37,679 bases of DNA from Paenalcaligenes sp035302345 (GCA_035302345.1 DATGSS010000089.1:1-37679), one strand, 5' to 3'. Shown: positions 8,214 to 16,951, numbered from the stretch's first letter. Notes: generated by a model not told the origin, from the letters alone. Numbers and translations: made by a program.

Positions 8214-9098
8214 TTACTCCTGAGTGAGGCGATGCAAAGCCTCTTTATATTTGGATGCAGTTTCCTCAATGATCTCGGCTGGTACACGCGGGGCAGGCGC
8301 TGTTTTATCCCAGGGCTGTGCCTGCAGCCAGTCACGCAAATACTGTTTGTCGAATGACGGTGGATTCGCTCCGACCGCATAAGTATCAGCCAACCAAAAG
8401 CGTGAGGAATCAGGTGTTAAGACCTCGTCCATCAAATGCAATTGCCCGTGCTCATCGACACCAAACTCAAATTTGGTATCGGCGATGATTAAACCTTTGC
8501 TACGCGCATAACGTGCCGCTGCTTGGTATAAACGCAGACTCACATCGCGAATTTCCATCGCCCGCTCTTTACCCAAGGCCTCGATCATACGGTCAAAAGA
8601 CACATTTTCATCATGATCACCTACCTCGGCCTTGGCTGCGGGGGTAAATATGGGCTCGGGTAATGCCTGGGCCAAAGCTAATCCAGTGGGCAATTGGATA
8701 CCACAAACACTGCCCGTATTCTGGTAATCGGCCCAGCCAGAACCGACCAAATAGCCTCGCACCACGGCCTCGAACAAAATGGGTTTCAGGCGTTTGACCA
8801 CCATCCCACGGCCAGCAACCTGTGACTGCTCATCAGGGCGCACTACAGTGACGGGGTCAATACCGGTCGCGTGATTAGGAATTAAATCCTGCAATTGTTG
8901 CAGCCAGAATTCGGTTAGCTGGGTCAATACCTGCCCTTTGCCTGGAATAGGCTCACCCAAAACCACGTCAAAGGCAGAAATTCGATCCGTTGTCACAATG
9001 AGCAGCCATTGTTCATCGACTGCATACATATCACGCACCTTGCCGCGATGCACCAATGGCAGCGACTGCAATGTACTCTCGTAAAGACCTTGTTGCAC
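8214..9098 (-). CDS. purC: Phosphoribosylaminoimidazole-succinocarboxamide synthase
   Basis: It condenses CAIR with aspartate using ATP to form SAICAR. With a GTG start at 9098 the protein is 294 residues and begins VQQGLYEST..., then HRGKVRDMY, matching the family N-terminus. AAAGGA sits about 9 nt upstream of the GTG. The same frame continues to an ATG at 9242, but that 48-codon stretch reads through an intrinsic terminator and has no family similarity, so I reject it. Further signatures are RISAFDVVLGEPIPGKG, the IADTKFEFG block and DEVLTPDSSRFW. It is the first gene of purC-purE-purK-tsaC. Confidence 0.96.
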   Translation of the reverse strand: MQQGLYESTLQSLPLVHRGKVRDMYAVDEQWLLIVTTDRISAFDVVLGEPIPGKGQVLTQLTEFWLQQLQDLIPNHATGIDPVTVVRPDEQSQVAGRGMVVKRLKPILFEAVVRGYLVGSGWADYQNTGSVCGIQLPTGLALAQALPEPIFTPAAKAEVGDHDENVSFDRMIEALGKERAMEIRDVSLRLYQAAARYARSKGLIIADTKFEFGVDEHGQLHLMDEVLTPDSSRFWLADTYAVGANPPSFDKQYLRDWLQAQPWDKTAPAPRVPAEIIEETASKYKEALHRLTQE

Positions 9099-9124
9099 GG
9101 CACTTGTTCCTTTATTAAGCCTGC

Positions 9125-9166
9125 AAAAAATAGAAGTGGGCCTTGGCGCTATCGCCAAAACCCACT
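9125..9166 (-). terminator. Intrinsic terminator after fba
   Basis: On the minus strand AGTGGG-TT-TTGGCG-ATAG-CGCCAA-GG-CCCACT forms a stem of two 6-bp blocks around a 4-nt loop. It is followed by TCTATTTTTTG, a clear U-tract. It lies 50 bp past the fba stop. The U-tract ends only 26 bp before the purC GTG, leaving almost no room for a promoter between them. Confidence 0.85.
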
Positions 9167-9216
9167 GAGTCACTATGCGCTTTAACTGTGGCGCATCATA
9201 TCCATGAGAGTGGCAC

Positions 9217-10281
9217 CTACTGGACCTGCTGAGCCAAGGCACCTGAGCTGTACTGCTGTGCCATCTGCGTCAGTGGGATAGGCTTAATCTTGGATGCATT
9301 ACCAGCTGCACCTAATTGCTCGTACCGCGCCTTGCAAATGGCCTTAGCGGCCTCGCGAGCAGCCTTGAGGTAGTCGCGTGGGTCAAAAGCAGACGGATTT
9401 TCGTGCATAAAGCGACGTACCGCTGCAGTCATGGCCAAACGAATGTCTGTGTCGATGTTGACCTTGCGGACACCATATTTAATGGCCTCTTGGATCTCTT
9501 TGACGGGTACGCCGTAGGTTTCTTTCATTTCGCCACCAAACTCGCGGATCTCGTCCAGCAGTTCCTGAGGCACGCTAGAGCTACCGTGCATGACCAGGTG
9601 TGTATTGGGGATGCGAGCGTGAATTTCCTTGACCCGATCAATGGCCAAAATATCACCCGTGGGCTCGCGCGTAAACTTATAAGCACCGTGACTGGTACCG
9701 ATGGCAATTGCCAACGCATCCAATCCGGTCAGACGAACGAACTCGGCGGCCTCGTCAGGGCTGGTCAAAAGCTGTTCGCGTGTGAGCTTGCCCTCGAAGC
9801 CGTGGCCATCTTCTTTGTCCCCTTGGAGGGTCTCTAGGGAACCCAGGCAGCCTAATTCACCCTCAACGGTAATCCCTAGTGGATGGGCTAGCTCGACGAC
9901 CTTGCGTGTGACATCGACGTTGTAGTCAAAGTCGGCTACTGTGCGACCATCTTCGCGCAGCGAACCGTCCATCATAACGCTGGTAAAACCCAAATCAATC
10001 GCGCTTTGGCAGACAGCAGGAGATTGACCGTGGTCCTGATGCATGACGATGGGAATATGAGGATAAGCCTTGACCGCGGACTCAATCAGCCCTTTAAGAA
10101 AGTCCTCGCCTGCATAGCGACGTGCGCCAGCTGATGCCTGCATAATGACCGGGCTATTTGTCTCGTCAGCGGCCTCCATGATTGCCTGTACCTGCTCGAG
10201 ATTATTAACGTTAAAAGCGGGAATGCCGTAGCCATGCTCTGCCGCATGGTCTAACAATTGTCGCATGGAAACCAATGCCAT
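9217..10281 (-). CDS. fba: Class II fructose-bisphosphate aldolase
   Basis: It performs the reversible cleavage of fructose-1,6-bisphosphate to dihydroxyacetone phosphate and glyceraldehyde-3-phosphate in glycolysis and gluconeogenesis. The 354-residue zinc enzyme is of the Calvin-cycle (CbbA-like) class II subtype. Its motifs are VMHQDHGQSP with the catalytic Asp and a zinc His, SVMMDGSLREDGRT, the HGSSSVP zinc/substrate loop and NIDTDIRLA. AGGAGA lies 6 nt before the ATG. It is followed by a strong terminator and then purC. It is separated from pgk-gap-tkt by mog and a divergent exporter gene, whereas in related genera these glycolytic genes usually lie closer. Confidence 0.96.
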   Translation of the reverse strand: MALVSMRQLLDHAAEHGYGIPAFNVNNLEQVQAIMEAADETNSPVIMQASAGARRYAGEDFLKGLIESAVKAYPHIPIVMHQDHGQSPAVCQSAIDLGFTSVMMDGSLREDGRTVADFDYNVDVTRKVVELAHPLGITVEGELGCLGSLETLQGDKEDGHGFEGKLTREQLLTSPDEAAEFVRLTGLDALAIAIGTSHGAYKFTREPTGDILAIDRVKEIHARIPNTHLVMHGSSSVPQELLDEIREFGGEMKETYGVPVKEIQEAIKYGVRKVNIDTDIRLAMTAAVRRFMHENPSAFDPRDYLKAAREAAKAICKARYEQLGAAGNASKIKPIPLTQMAQQYSSGALAQQVQ

Positions 10282-10334
10282 TAGACTCTCCTAAAATAAA
10301 AACTGTAATCCAGAAAACCAAAACTATGCTGTAG

Positions 10335-10955
10335 TTATTCGCGTCGTGCTGATTTAGGTCTAAATGCGGAAATAACTGACTCGTGAGTTTCCGCATAAGG
10401 CCCACCAATGAGGTCAATGCAATAAGGCACCGCGGCAAATACACCGGGCACCACCGTATTGCCCTGTTTGTCTTTGACCCCGCCTAACGTTTCTGCGATG
10501 GCTTTGGGTTGACCTGGTAAATTAATCAGTAAAGCAGCGTGCTCATCCGTTTCACGGATAACGGCCACCTGTCGTGACAAAATAGCCGTCGGCACAAAAT
10601 GCAAGCTAATTTGGCGCATTTGCTCGCCAAAACCAGGCATTTCTTTGGATGCAACGGCTAATGTTGCCTCGGGTGTGACATCGCGGCGTGCAGGCCCGGT
10701 GCCCCCAGTTGTTAGCACTAAATCACAGCCTACCTCATCAACTAACTCGATCAGAGCAGCACTAATTTGTGAGGTCTCGTCTGCGATCAGACGAGTGGCG
10801 TATTGGGGGGCTTGGATCAAAGCCTCGTCCAGCCATTGCTTGAGTGCAGGTATCCCCTCGTCTTGATATTCTCCTTGGGTGGCGCGATCAGAAATGGACA
10901 CCAAACCAACCAATAATTGATCGGGATGTTGACGAACTAAACGCTTGGAAGTCAT
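10335..10955 (-). CDS. mog: Molybdopterin adenylyltransferase
   Basis: It activates molybdopterin by adenylylation before molybdate insertion in molybdenum-cofactor synthesis. The 206-residue protein follows E. coli Mog closely along its length: GLVSISDRA at the start, LTTGGTGPARRDVTPEATLA in the centre (the MPT/AMP-binding loop), EMPGFGEQMRQISL, INLPGQPKAI, and the C-terminal AFRPKSARR. AGGATA precedes the ATG with good spacing. No other cofactor genes are present. It sits 53 bp upstream of fba in the same orientation and may be co-transcribed with it. It diverges from the MATE gene. Confidence 0.95.
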   Translation of the reverse strand: MTSKRLVRQHPDQLLVGLVSISDRATQGEYQDEGIPALKQWLDEALIQAPQYATRLIADETSQISAALIELVDEVGCDLVLTTGGTGPARRDVTPEATLAVASKEMPGFGEQMRQISLHFVPTAILSRQVAVIRETDEHAALLINLPGQPKAIAETLGGVKDKQGNTVVPGVFAAVPYCIDLIGGPYAETHESVISAFRPKSARRE

Positions 10956-11181
10956 GAAGTTATCCTGGTGTTAATACAAATATATGTGTGTTATGTGTTT
11001 TACGTCATGGGATGCACATGTCAGTACCCTCTTATATTCTACACTGTGTTGCCTAAAGGCCACCAAACACAAAATGTACAAATTTGCCCCAAACGTAATT
11101 AAATTAACGGCTAACTAGTATAATGCTTTGCGCCCAACTCTACAGCCCCATCTCGTTCATCTGCCCACAACACCCCTTGGA
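10956..11181. promoter_or_regulatory. Divergent mog-MATE intergenic region with TATAAT box
   Basis: This 226-bp region separates mog (leftward) from the MATE gene (rightward). A perfect TATAAT lies at 11119-11124 on the plus strand. Transcription from it would begin near 11131, consistent with ATG 11182 as the MATE start. The matching -35 is weak. On the minus strand TAGAAT around 11036-11041 is a candidate -10 for mog. An imperfect dyad (TGTGTTGCCTAAAGGC...AAACACA, about 11045-11071) lies between them. Confidence 0.45.
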
Positions 11182-12516
11182 ATGCTAAAAAAACAGTATA
11201 AAGACATCCTGAAAATGGCTTGGCCCATTATTTTGGCCAATGCCTCAGTGCCTATTTTAGGCCTGGTTGATACTGCTGTGATCGGTCAGACGGGTACCGC
11301 AGTCCATTTGGGTGCCATTGCGTTGGCTGCGCTGATTTTCAATTTTGTTTACTGGGGATTTGGCTTCCTGCGCATGGGCACAACTGGTTTTGTGGCTCAG
11401 GCCAAAGGGGCGCAACAGCAAGACGAGCTCCACGCCCTGGTCTTTAGGACATTATTACTGGGCTGTTTGATTGGTTTGGTATTAATCATATTACAGTGGC
11501 CTATCGAACGTCTTGCGACCAGTTGGATTAGTGCCAGTGATGCCGTGCTAGATGAGGTACGTGCTTATTTTTATGTACGTATTTGGGGGGCTCCTGCCAC
11601 ATTGATGATTTTTGCGTTGCTGGGCATTTTTATCGGCATGGGCTGGTCCAAACAACTATTGATCACGCAACTGGTGCTCAATGGCCTTAATATAATTTTT
11701 AATATCCTATTTGTTTTAGGGCTGCATTTGGGAGTAAAGGGTATAGCTTTGGGTACCTTGGTCGCCGAATGGTTGGCCTGGGCCATAGCACTGATGATTC
11801 TTTTGCCGCGGATGGGCTTGCAACAACCCTTGCAGCGATTCGCTGCACTGTTGGATAACATTTTAGATACTCAGCGATTAAAGGCTTTGTTTTCGGTAAA
11901 TGCCAACATCATGGTGCGTACGTTAGCACTGATTGCAGGCTTTGCCTGGTTTGCCAATGAAGGGGCCATGTTTGGCGATGGGACATTAGCCGCCAATCAC
12001 ATTTTGTTGCAATTTATCAGCCTATCGGCTTTTTTCTTGGATGGTTATGCTAATGTTGCCGAGGCCTTGGTTGGTCAAGCCTATGGTGCCCGTGACCCAC
12101 GTCATTTTAAACAGGCCGTCAAAGACAGTACGGTATTAGCTGCTTTCACAGCATTGCTCTTGTCATTATTATTTTATTTTTGGGGCCACGAGTTTATCGC
12201 CTGGCTGACCCAAGATCGCCAAGTGCAGGCCATTGCGCGCGCATTTAACACAATGGCTGCTGTTTATATTTTCTGTTCGTTTGCAGCCTTTCAGCTAGAC
12301 GGCATTTTTATTGGGGTCACACAAACAAGGCAAATGCGCAATGCCACTATTTTAGCCCTGCTGTCTTTTGTCGCACTGTCTATGCTGCTAACACCCCACT
12401 GGGACAACCATGGGCTGTGGGTCGCTTTTATAGGTTATGTCGTGGTTCGCGCCATCGCATTAGGGGCATATTACCCGGCGCTCTTGCACCGGGTAAGCAG
12501 TCGCATGAATTACTGA
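11182..12516 (+). CDS. MATE family efflux transporter, DinF-like
   Basis: This inner-membrane antiporter of the multidrug and toxic compound extrusion family exports organic compounds using an ion gradient. The 444-residue protein has about 12 hydrophobic segments arranged in two halves. The DinF-subfamily features are MAWPIILANASVPILGLVDTAVIGQ at the start (shown here in two overlapping parts, AWPIILAN and LGLVDTAVIG) and FGFLRMGTTGFVAQAKGA in the first half. ATG 11182 is chosen over an in-frame TTG at 11128, because the TATAAT box at 11119-11124 would put the TTG at the transcript's very end. It is the only plus-strand gene inside the minus-strand carbon-metabolism block, and its end overlaps pgk by 7 bp, which suggests insertion into an older gene cluster. 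Substrate unknown. Confidence 0.9.
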   Translation: MLKKQYKDILKMAWPIILANASVPILGLVDTAVIGQTGTAVHLGAIALAALIFNFVYWGFGFLRMGTTGFVAQAKGAQQQDELHALVFRTLLLGCLIGLVLIILQWPIERLATSWISASDAVLDEVRAYFYVRIWGAPATLMIFALLGIFIGMGWSKQLLITQLVLNGLNIIFNILFVLGLHLGVKGIALGTLVAEWLAWAIALMILLPRMGLQQPLQRFAALLDNILDTQRLKALFSVNANIMVRTLALIAGFAWFANEGAMFGDGTLAANHILLQFISLSAFFLDGYANVAEALVGQAYGARDPRHFKQAVKDSTVLAAFTALLLSLLFYFWGHEFIAWLTQDRQVQAIARAFNTMAAVYIFCSFAAFQLDGIFIGVTQTRQMRNATILALLSFVALSMLLTPHWDNHGLWVAFIGYVVVRAIALGAYYPALLHRVSSRMNY

Positions 12517-13703
12517 GCCCGCTCTTCGAGTACGGCTACGGCAGGCAATTTTTTGCCTTCGAGGAACTCTAAAAATGCGCCACCCCCCGTCGAGATGTAG
12601 CTAATTTTGTTGCTGATGCCAAACTTGGCAATCGCTGCCAGGGTATCACCACCGCCAGCGATAGAATAGGCCTGCGAGTCTGCAATCGCGTTAGCCAAAG
12701 TGCGGGTACCACTGGCAAACGCAGGGAACTCGAAAACACCGACGGGGCCATTCCAGACGATCGTGCCCGCATGAGCTAACAAGCCTGATAACTGGGCGGC
12801 TGTTTTGGGCCCGACATCTAGAATCAGATCATCATCTTCGATATCGGCGGCATCCTTGGTGACCGCGGTCGCATCCGTGGAAAACTGCTTGGCGCAAACC
12901 AAATCAACCGGAATAGGCACCTGCGCACCACGCTCTTTCATGCGCTGGATCACATAACGTGCCTCGTCCACTTGTTCGGCCTCGGCTAATGACTGACCTA
13001 TTGGCAGCCCCTCGGCCAACATGAAAGTATTGGCGATACCACCACCCACAATCAATTGATCGACTTGTTCTGCCAACGCCCGCAAGATGGATAATTTGGT
13101 AGAAACTTTGGCGCCCCCTACAATGGCCACCAACGGCCGCGCCGGTTCTTTTAGGCTGCGGCCCAAGGCCTCGAGCTCGGCTGCTAATAAAGGCCCGGCG
13201 CAAGCTATCGGCGCAAAACGCGCAATCCCCTCGGTCGAGGCCTGGGCGCGATGCACTGTCCCAAAAGCATCATTGACATAAACATCACACAGCGCGGCCA
13301 TCTGCCGTGATAAAGCCTCATCATTAGCAGCCTCGCCCACATTAGTGCGACAATTTTCCAACAACACGACCTGCCCTGGTGCGACATCAACACCCTTGAC
13401 CCAATCGCGCTTGAGGGGCACAGGCAAAGCCAGCATTTTGGCCAGCCTCTCGGCAATGGGTGCCAAAGAATCCCCGGGATGCACTTCGCCCTCTTTGGGT
13501 CGCCCCAAATGCGTGGTCACCATCACCGCAGCCCCCGCATCCAAAGCCATACGAATCGCCGGTAATGAGGCTTTGATACGCGTATCATCTGCGATCTCGC
13601 CATCACTCATCGGCACATTCATATCCGAGCGAATAAACACCCGCTTGCCCGTCAATTGGCCCGCTTGGGCCAGGTCTTGCATTTTGAGTACAGAAAGCTT
13701 CAT
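12510..13703 (-). CDS. pgk: Phosphoglycerate kinase
   Basis: It transfers phosphate between 1,3-bisphosphoglycerate and ADP in glycolysis and gluconeogenesis. The 397-residue monomeric two-domain enzyme shows the RSDMNVPM substrate site at the N-terminus, TTHLGRPKEG, the RPLVAIVGGAKVSTK hinge region and the C-terminal GGGDTLAAI nucleotide loop. ATG 13703 is chosen because AGGAAGG lies 6 nt upstream and the protein starts MKLSVLKMQDL as in relatives. An alternative ATG five codons upstream lacks this. It follows gap by 39 bp, and its 3' end overlaps the convergent MATE gene by 7 bp. Pyruvate kinase, the gene expected next in related genera, is not present. Confidence 0.97.
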   Translation of the reverse strand: MKLSVLKMQDLAQAGQLTGKRVFIRSDMNVPMSDGEIADDTRIKASLPAIRMALDAGAAVMVTTHLGRPKEGEVHPGDSLAPIAERLAKMLALPVPLKRDWVKGVDVAPGQVVLLENCRTNVGEAANDEALSRQMAALCDVYVNDAFGTVHRAQASTEGIARFAPIACAGPLLAAELEALGRSLKEPARPLVAIVGGAKVSTKLSILRALAEQVDQLIVGGGIANTFMLAEGLPIGQSLAEAEQVDEARYVIQRMKERGAQVPIPVDLVCAKQFSTDATAVTKDAADIEDDDLILDVGPKTAAQLSGLLAHAGTIVWNGPVGVFEFPAFASGTRTLANAIADSQAYSIAGGGDTLAAIAKFGISNKISYISTGGGAFLEFLEGKKLPAVAVLEERAQ

Positions 13704-13742
13704 CGTCCTTCCTACCATCTACCGCTAGAAATCATGAGCACC

Positions 13743-14759
13743 CTAGTTAGCAGCCATCATGGCCGCTGCGGTATCCAGCATACGGACCGAGAAAGCCCAC
13801 TCGTTGTCATACCAGGCGGAGACCTTGACCAAGCGTCCCGAAGCACGGGTCAACAGTCCGTCTACTATGCTGGATGCTGTGGTGTGATTATGGTCTGTGG
13901 AAACCAAAGGCTCGTCACAGTACTCGAGGATGCCTTTGAGCTTGCCCTGGGCGGCATCACGCAAGACTTGATTGACCTCGTCAACGTCAGTATCGCGCTC
14001 GGCAACAAAAGACAGATCAACCATGGATACGTTAATGGTCGGAACGCGCACTGCAAATCCGTCAAGCTTGCCTTTGAGCTCAGGCAAGACCAAACCAACG
14101 GCTGCAGCAGCACCCGTTTTAGTGGGAATCATGTTTTGGGCCGCGGCGCGCGCACGGCGGAAGTCTTTGTGAGCCACGTCAATGAGCTTTTGATCGTTGG
14201 TATAAGCATGAATGGTCGTCATTAGGCCATTGGCAATACCGATTTGCTCTTGGAGGGGCAACACTAGAGGTGCCAAGCAGTTAGTCGTGCAAGAAGCATT
14301 GGAAACTACAGTATCAGTGGCTTTGAGTACATGGTGATTCACCCCATAGACCACAGTAGCATCCACATCACCACCGCCTGGTGCGGACAGCAACACCTTT
14401 TTAGCGCCGGCCTGTAAATGAGCACTGGCACTCTCTTTGCTATTAAAGCGACCGGTACACTCGAGCACGATATCAATATCAAGCTCATCCCAGGGTAGTT
14501 TGGCAGGATCACGCTCGGACAACAGACGGATTTGGTCACCATTGACTACTAGGTGCTGCTTGTCATCAGTCAGGGATACCTCAGCATTAAAGCGCCCATG
14601 GACCGTATCAAACTGCGTCAGGTGGCGAGCAATTTCATCCTGACCGGGTGCATTAACAGCGACGATCTGGATATTATGAGGTTTGTTTTGTTCGTAAAAA
14701 GCGCGCAGCGTCATACGCCCAATGCGGCCATAGCCATTAATCGCAACACGAATGGTCAT
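13743..14759 (-). CDS. gap: Glyceraldehyde-3-phosphate dehydrogenase, type I
   Basis: It catalyses reversible oxidative phosphorylation of glyceraldehyde-3-phosphate. The 338-residue protein has the Rossmann start INGYGRIGR and catalytic Cys157 in SNASCTTNC, with the His in the IHAYTNDQ strand region. Two coenzyme-selectivity positions differ from strictly NAD-dependent enzymes such as E. coli GapA: the Asp after the second strand is Ala (VAVNAPG instead of AIND), and the Leu-Pro pair before HKD is Val-Ala. Similar changes occur in NADP-using or dual-specificity GAPDHs. The AGGAG of this gene overlaps the tkt stop codon, so the two are translationally coupled. Confidence 0.95.
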   Translation of the reverse strand: MTIRVAINGYGRIGRMTLRAFYEQNKPHNIQIVAVNAPGQDEIARHLTQFDTVHGRFNAEVSLTDDKQHLVVNGDQIRLLSERDPAKLPWDELDIDIVLECTGRFNSKESASAHLQAGAKKVLLSAPGGGDVDATVVYGVNHHVLKATDTVVSNASCTTNCLAPLVLPLQEQIGIANGLMTTIHAYTNDQKLIDVAHKDFRRARAAAQNMIPTKTGAAAAVGLVLPELKGKLDGFAVRVPTINVSMVDLSFVAERDTDVDEVNQVLRDAAQGKLKGILEYCDEPLVSTDHNHTTASSIVDGLLTRASGRLVKVSAWYDNEWAFSVRMLDTAAAMMAAN

Positions 14760-14770
14760 AGAGAATACTC

Positions 14771-16822
14771 CTAAAGAATTTTTTCTACCGCAGCAACGAC
14801 CTGAGCTGCATCGATACCAAAATACTCGAATAATTCACTGGCAGGGGCAGATTTACCATAGGTATCCAAACCGACCACAGCCCCCTCGGTGCCAACATAT
14901 TTATACCAGCCCAATGTGGAGCCAGCCTCGACAGCAACCTTGGGTAAATCAGCGGGCAGTACCTCTGCGCGCCAGTCTTGGGATTGTGCGTCAAAACGCT
15001 GGGTACATGGCATAGAGACAACACGTACCATCACCCCTTTGGCCTGTAATTGTTCCTGCGCTTGCAGTGCCACTGAAACCTCAGAGCCTGTCGCTATGAT
15101 AATGGCCTGTGGGTGATCGGCCGCCTCGCGTAAAATATATCCACCCCGAGCAATAGCGTCGATAGTCTTTGGGTCGCGCTTTACAAAGGGCAGGTTTTGA
15201 CGGGACAATAGCAATGCACTGGGCCCACCTTTTTGGACATCCATGCCAACGCTTTGCGGACGCCCTAGCGCCTGCACCCAAGCCACTGCAGTTTCTGTGC
15301 TATCGCAAGGACGCCAAACGTCTAGATTAGGAATGAGGCGCAAACTGGTGGCGTGTTCGACTGCTTGGTGCGTGGGGCCGTCCTCACCCAGACCAATCGA
15401 GTCATGGGTAAATACATGCACTACGCGTTGGCGCATGAGCGCAGCCATACGAATGGCATTGCGCGAATAATCTGAAAACGTCAGGAAAGTGCCGCCGAAT
15501 GGAATATAACCCCCATGCAGAGCGACCCCATTCATAATGGCGGCCATACCGAACTCGCGTACCCCATAATTAATATGGCGTCCAAACCGTACCCCCTGCT
15601 CGCTGGTACGAACGGGGATTGCATCGGGCCAGTTGGTCAGGTTAGAGCCCGTTAAATCGGCAGAACCACCTAGCAGCTCGGGGATGAATTTTACTAACTC
15701 GGTAATCGCAATTTGAGAGGCCTTGCGGCTGGCGACATCTTGGGCGTCTTGGGCCACCTTTTCAATTAAAGCTGATGACTGGGCAGCAAAATCTGTGGGC
15801 AAATCCCCTTGCATGCGCCGACGCAATTCCGCAGCACATTCGGGATGAGCTTGGGCGTATTCTTTAAATAATTTTTCCCATTGGGTTTGCAAGCCCTGCC
15901 CGCGCTCGGAGGCGTCCCAATATGCGTACACCTCGGATGGAATCTCGAAAGGCTCATAGGGCCAATCAATAGCATCACGCGTAGCGGCAATTTCATCAGG
16001 ACCCAAAGGAGCGCCATGAGATTGTGCGGTACCTGCTAAATTGGGCGCGCCTTTGCCAATCACTGTCCGACAACAAATCAAAGTCGGACCAGTCGCATTT
16101 TCTTTGCCTTGGGCCTTGGCCAGACGAATCGCAGCATCAATGGCCTCGGGATCATGCCCGTCGACACCGGTAATGACCTGCCAGCCATAACTACGGAACC
16201 GCTCAGCAGTATCATCACTAAACCAGGGCTCGACCTCGCCATCAATGGAAATGCCATTATCGTCATACAGAACGATTAGCTTGGAAAGCTTGAGCGTGCC
16301 TGCTAATGAGCACACCTCGTGGGAGATACCTTCCATGAGGCAACCATCGCCGATAAAAGCATAGGTAAAATGATCTATAACGTCATACCCTGGCTTGTTG
16401 AATTCTTGGGCCAGCAAGGCCTCGGATAACGCCATGCCCACCGCATTCGCCAAACCCTGTCCTAATGGACCTGTCGTAGTCTCGACCCCGGGGGTATCCC
16501 CAACTTCGGGGTGTCCGGGTGTTTGAGAATGCAGCTGCCTGAATTGTTTGAGTTGCTCGAGGGGCAAATCGTAACCACTCAGATGCAACAGGGCATAAAT
16601 CAGCATAGACGCATGCCCGTTGGACAGTACGAAACGATCGCGGTTAATCCAATCTGGGGCTTGGGGATTATGCTTTAGATGCTGTGTCCACAGGACTTGG
16701 GCGATTTCAGCCATTCCCATTGGGGCACCGGGATGACCGGATTTGGCCGCTTGGACTGCATCCATTGCGAGCGCGCGCAATGCGTTTGCCATTACAGATT
16801 GAGCAAAAGGAGATTGGGCCAT
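14771..16822 (-). CDS. tkt: Transketolase
   Basis: This thiamine-diphosphate enzyme moves two-carbon units between sugar phosphates, linking the pentose phosphate pathway with glycolysis. The 683-residue length is typical. Motifs in order: AAKSGHPGAPMGMAEI (about residues 24-40), the ThDP/metal-binding IGDGCLMEGISHE through DDNGISIDG near 155-195, REFGMAAIMNG with the cofactor-activating Glu near residue 415, and the GLGEDGPTHQAVEH histidine segment. It heads the tkt-gap-pgk group. The leader diverges from rsmE. TTGTCT-17-TTTAAA on the minus strand near 16870-16900 is only a weak promoter candidate. The Shine-Dalgarno (TGAGTAT) is also weak. Confidence 0.97.
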   Translation of the reverse strand: MAQSPFAQSVMANALRALAMDAVQAAKSGHPGAPMGMAEIAQVLWTQHLKHNPQAPDWINRDRFVLSNGHASMLIYALLHLSGYDLPLEQLKQFRQLHSQTPGHPEVGDTPGVETTTGPLGQGLANAVGMALSEALLAQEFNKPGYDVIDHFTYAFIGDGCLMEGISHEVCSLAGTLKLSKLIVLYDDNGISIDGEVEPWFSDDTAERFRSYGWQVITGVDGHDPEAIDAAIRLAKAQGKENATGPTLICCRTVIGKGAPNLAGTAQSHGAPLGPDEIAATRDAIDWPYEPFEIPSEVYAYWDASERGQGLQTQWEKLFKEYAQAHPECAAELRRRMQGDLPTDFAAQSSALIEKVAQDAQDVASRKASQIAITELVKFIPELLGGSADLTGSNLTNWPDAIPVRTSEQGVRFGRHINYGVREFGMAAIMNGVALHGGYIPFGGTFLTFSDYSRNAIRMAALMRQRVVHVFTHDSIGLGEDGPTHQAVEHATSLRLIPNLDVWRPCDSTETAVAWVQALGRPQSVGMDVQKGGPSALLLSRQNLPFVKRDPKTIDAIARGGYILREAADHPQAIIIATGSEVSVALQAQEQLQAKGVMVRVVSMPCTQRFDAQSQDWRAEVLPADLPKVAVEAGSTLGWYKYVGTEGAVVGLDTYGKSAPASELFEYFGIDAAQVVAAVEKIL

Positions 16823-16925
16823 AAGATACTCACAGTTGATACCATCTGATGATGGTCACCTAGACGTCAAAAATTTAAAAACTGACTCACTATTTTAGAC
16901 AAAGATTCTAACACCGATAGGCAAT

Positions 16926-16951
16926 CGCTCTGTCCGATATAAGTCAGAGCG
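16926..16951. promoter_or_regulatory. Dyad in the tkt-rsmE divergent intergenic region
   Basis: CGCTCTG at 16926-16932 and CAGAGCG at 16945-16951 form a perfect 7-bp inverted repeat with a 12-bp spacer containing GATATAA. It lies 18 bp before the rsmE ATG and about 105 bp before tkt. It could be an operator for a dimeric regulator of either gene or an mRNA hairpin in the rsmE leader. Confidence 0.4.

Noticed and set aside
9099..9242. 48-codon N-terminal extension of purC
   Set aside because: It would translate through the fba terminator and overlap fba. The GTG at 9098 has a proper Shine-Dalgarno and the family N-terminus.
9316..9837. 173-codon open frame opposite fba
   Set aside because: It is an antisense shadow of a conserved enzyme gene with no start signal or domain.
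11182..12516. MATE gene as part of a mobile element
   Set aside because: There is no transposase, integrase, terminal repeat or tRNA nearby. Only its orientation hints at insertion.
13656..14225. 189-codon open frame opposite gap
   Set aside because: It is a shadow frame that spans the pgk-gap junction and has no recognisable protein features.
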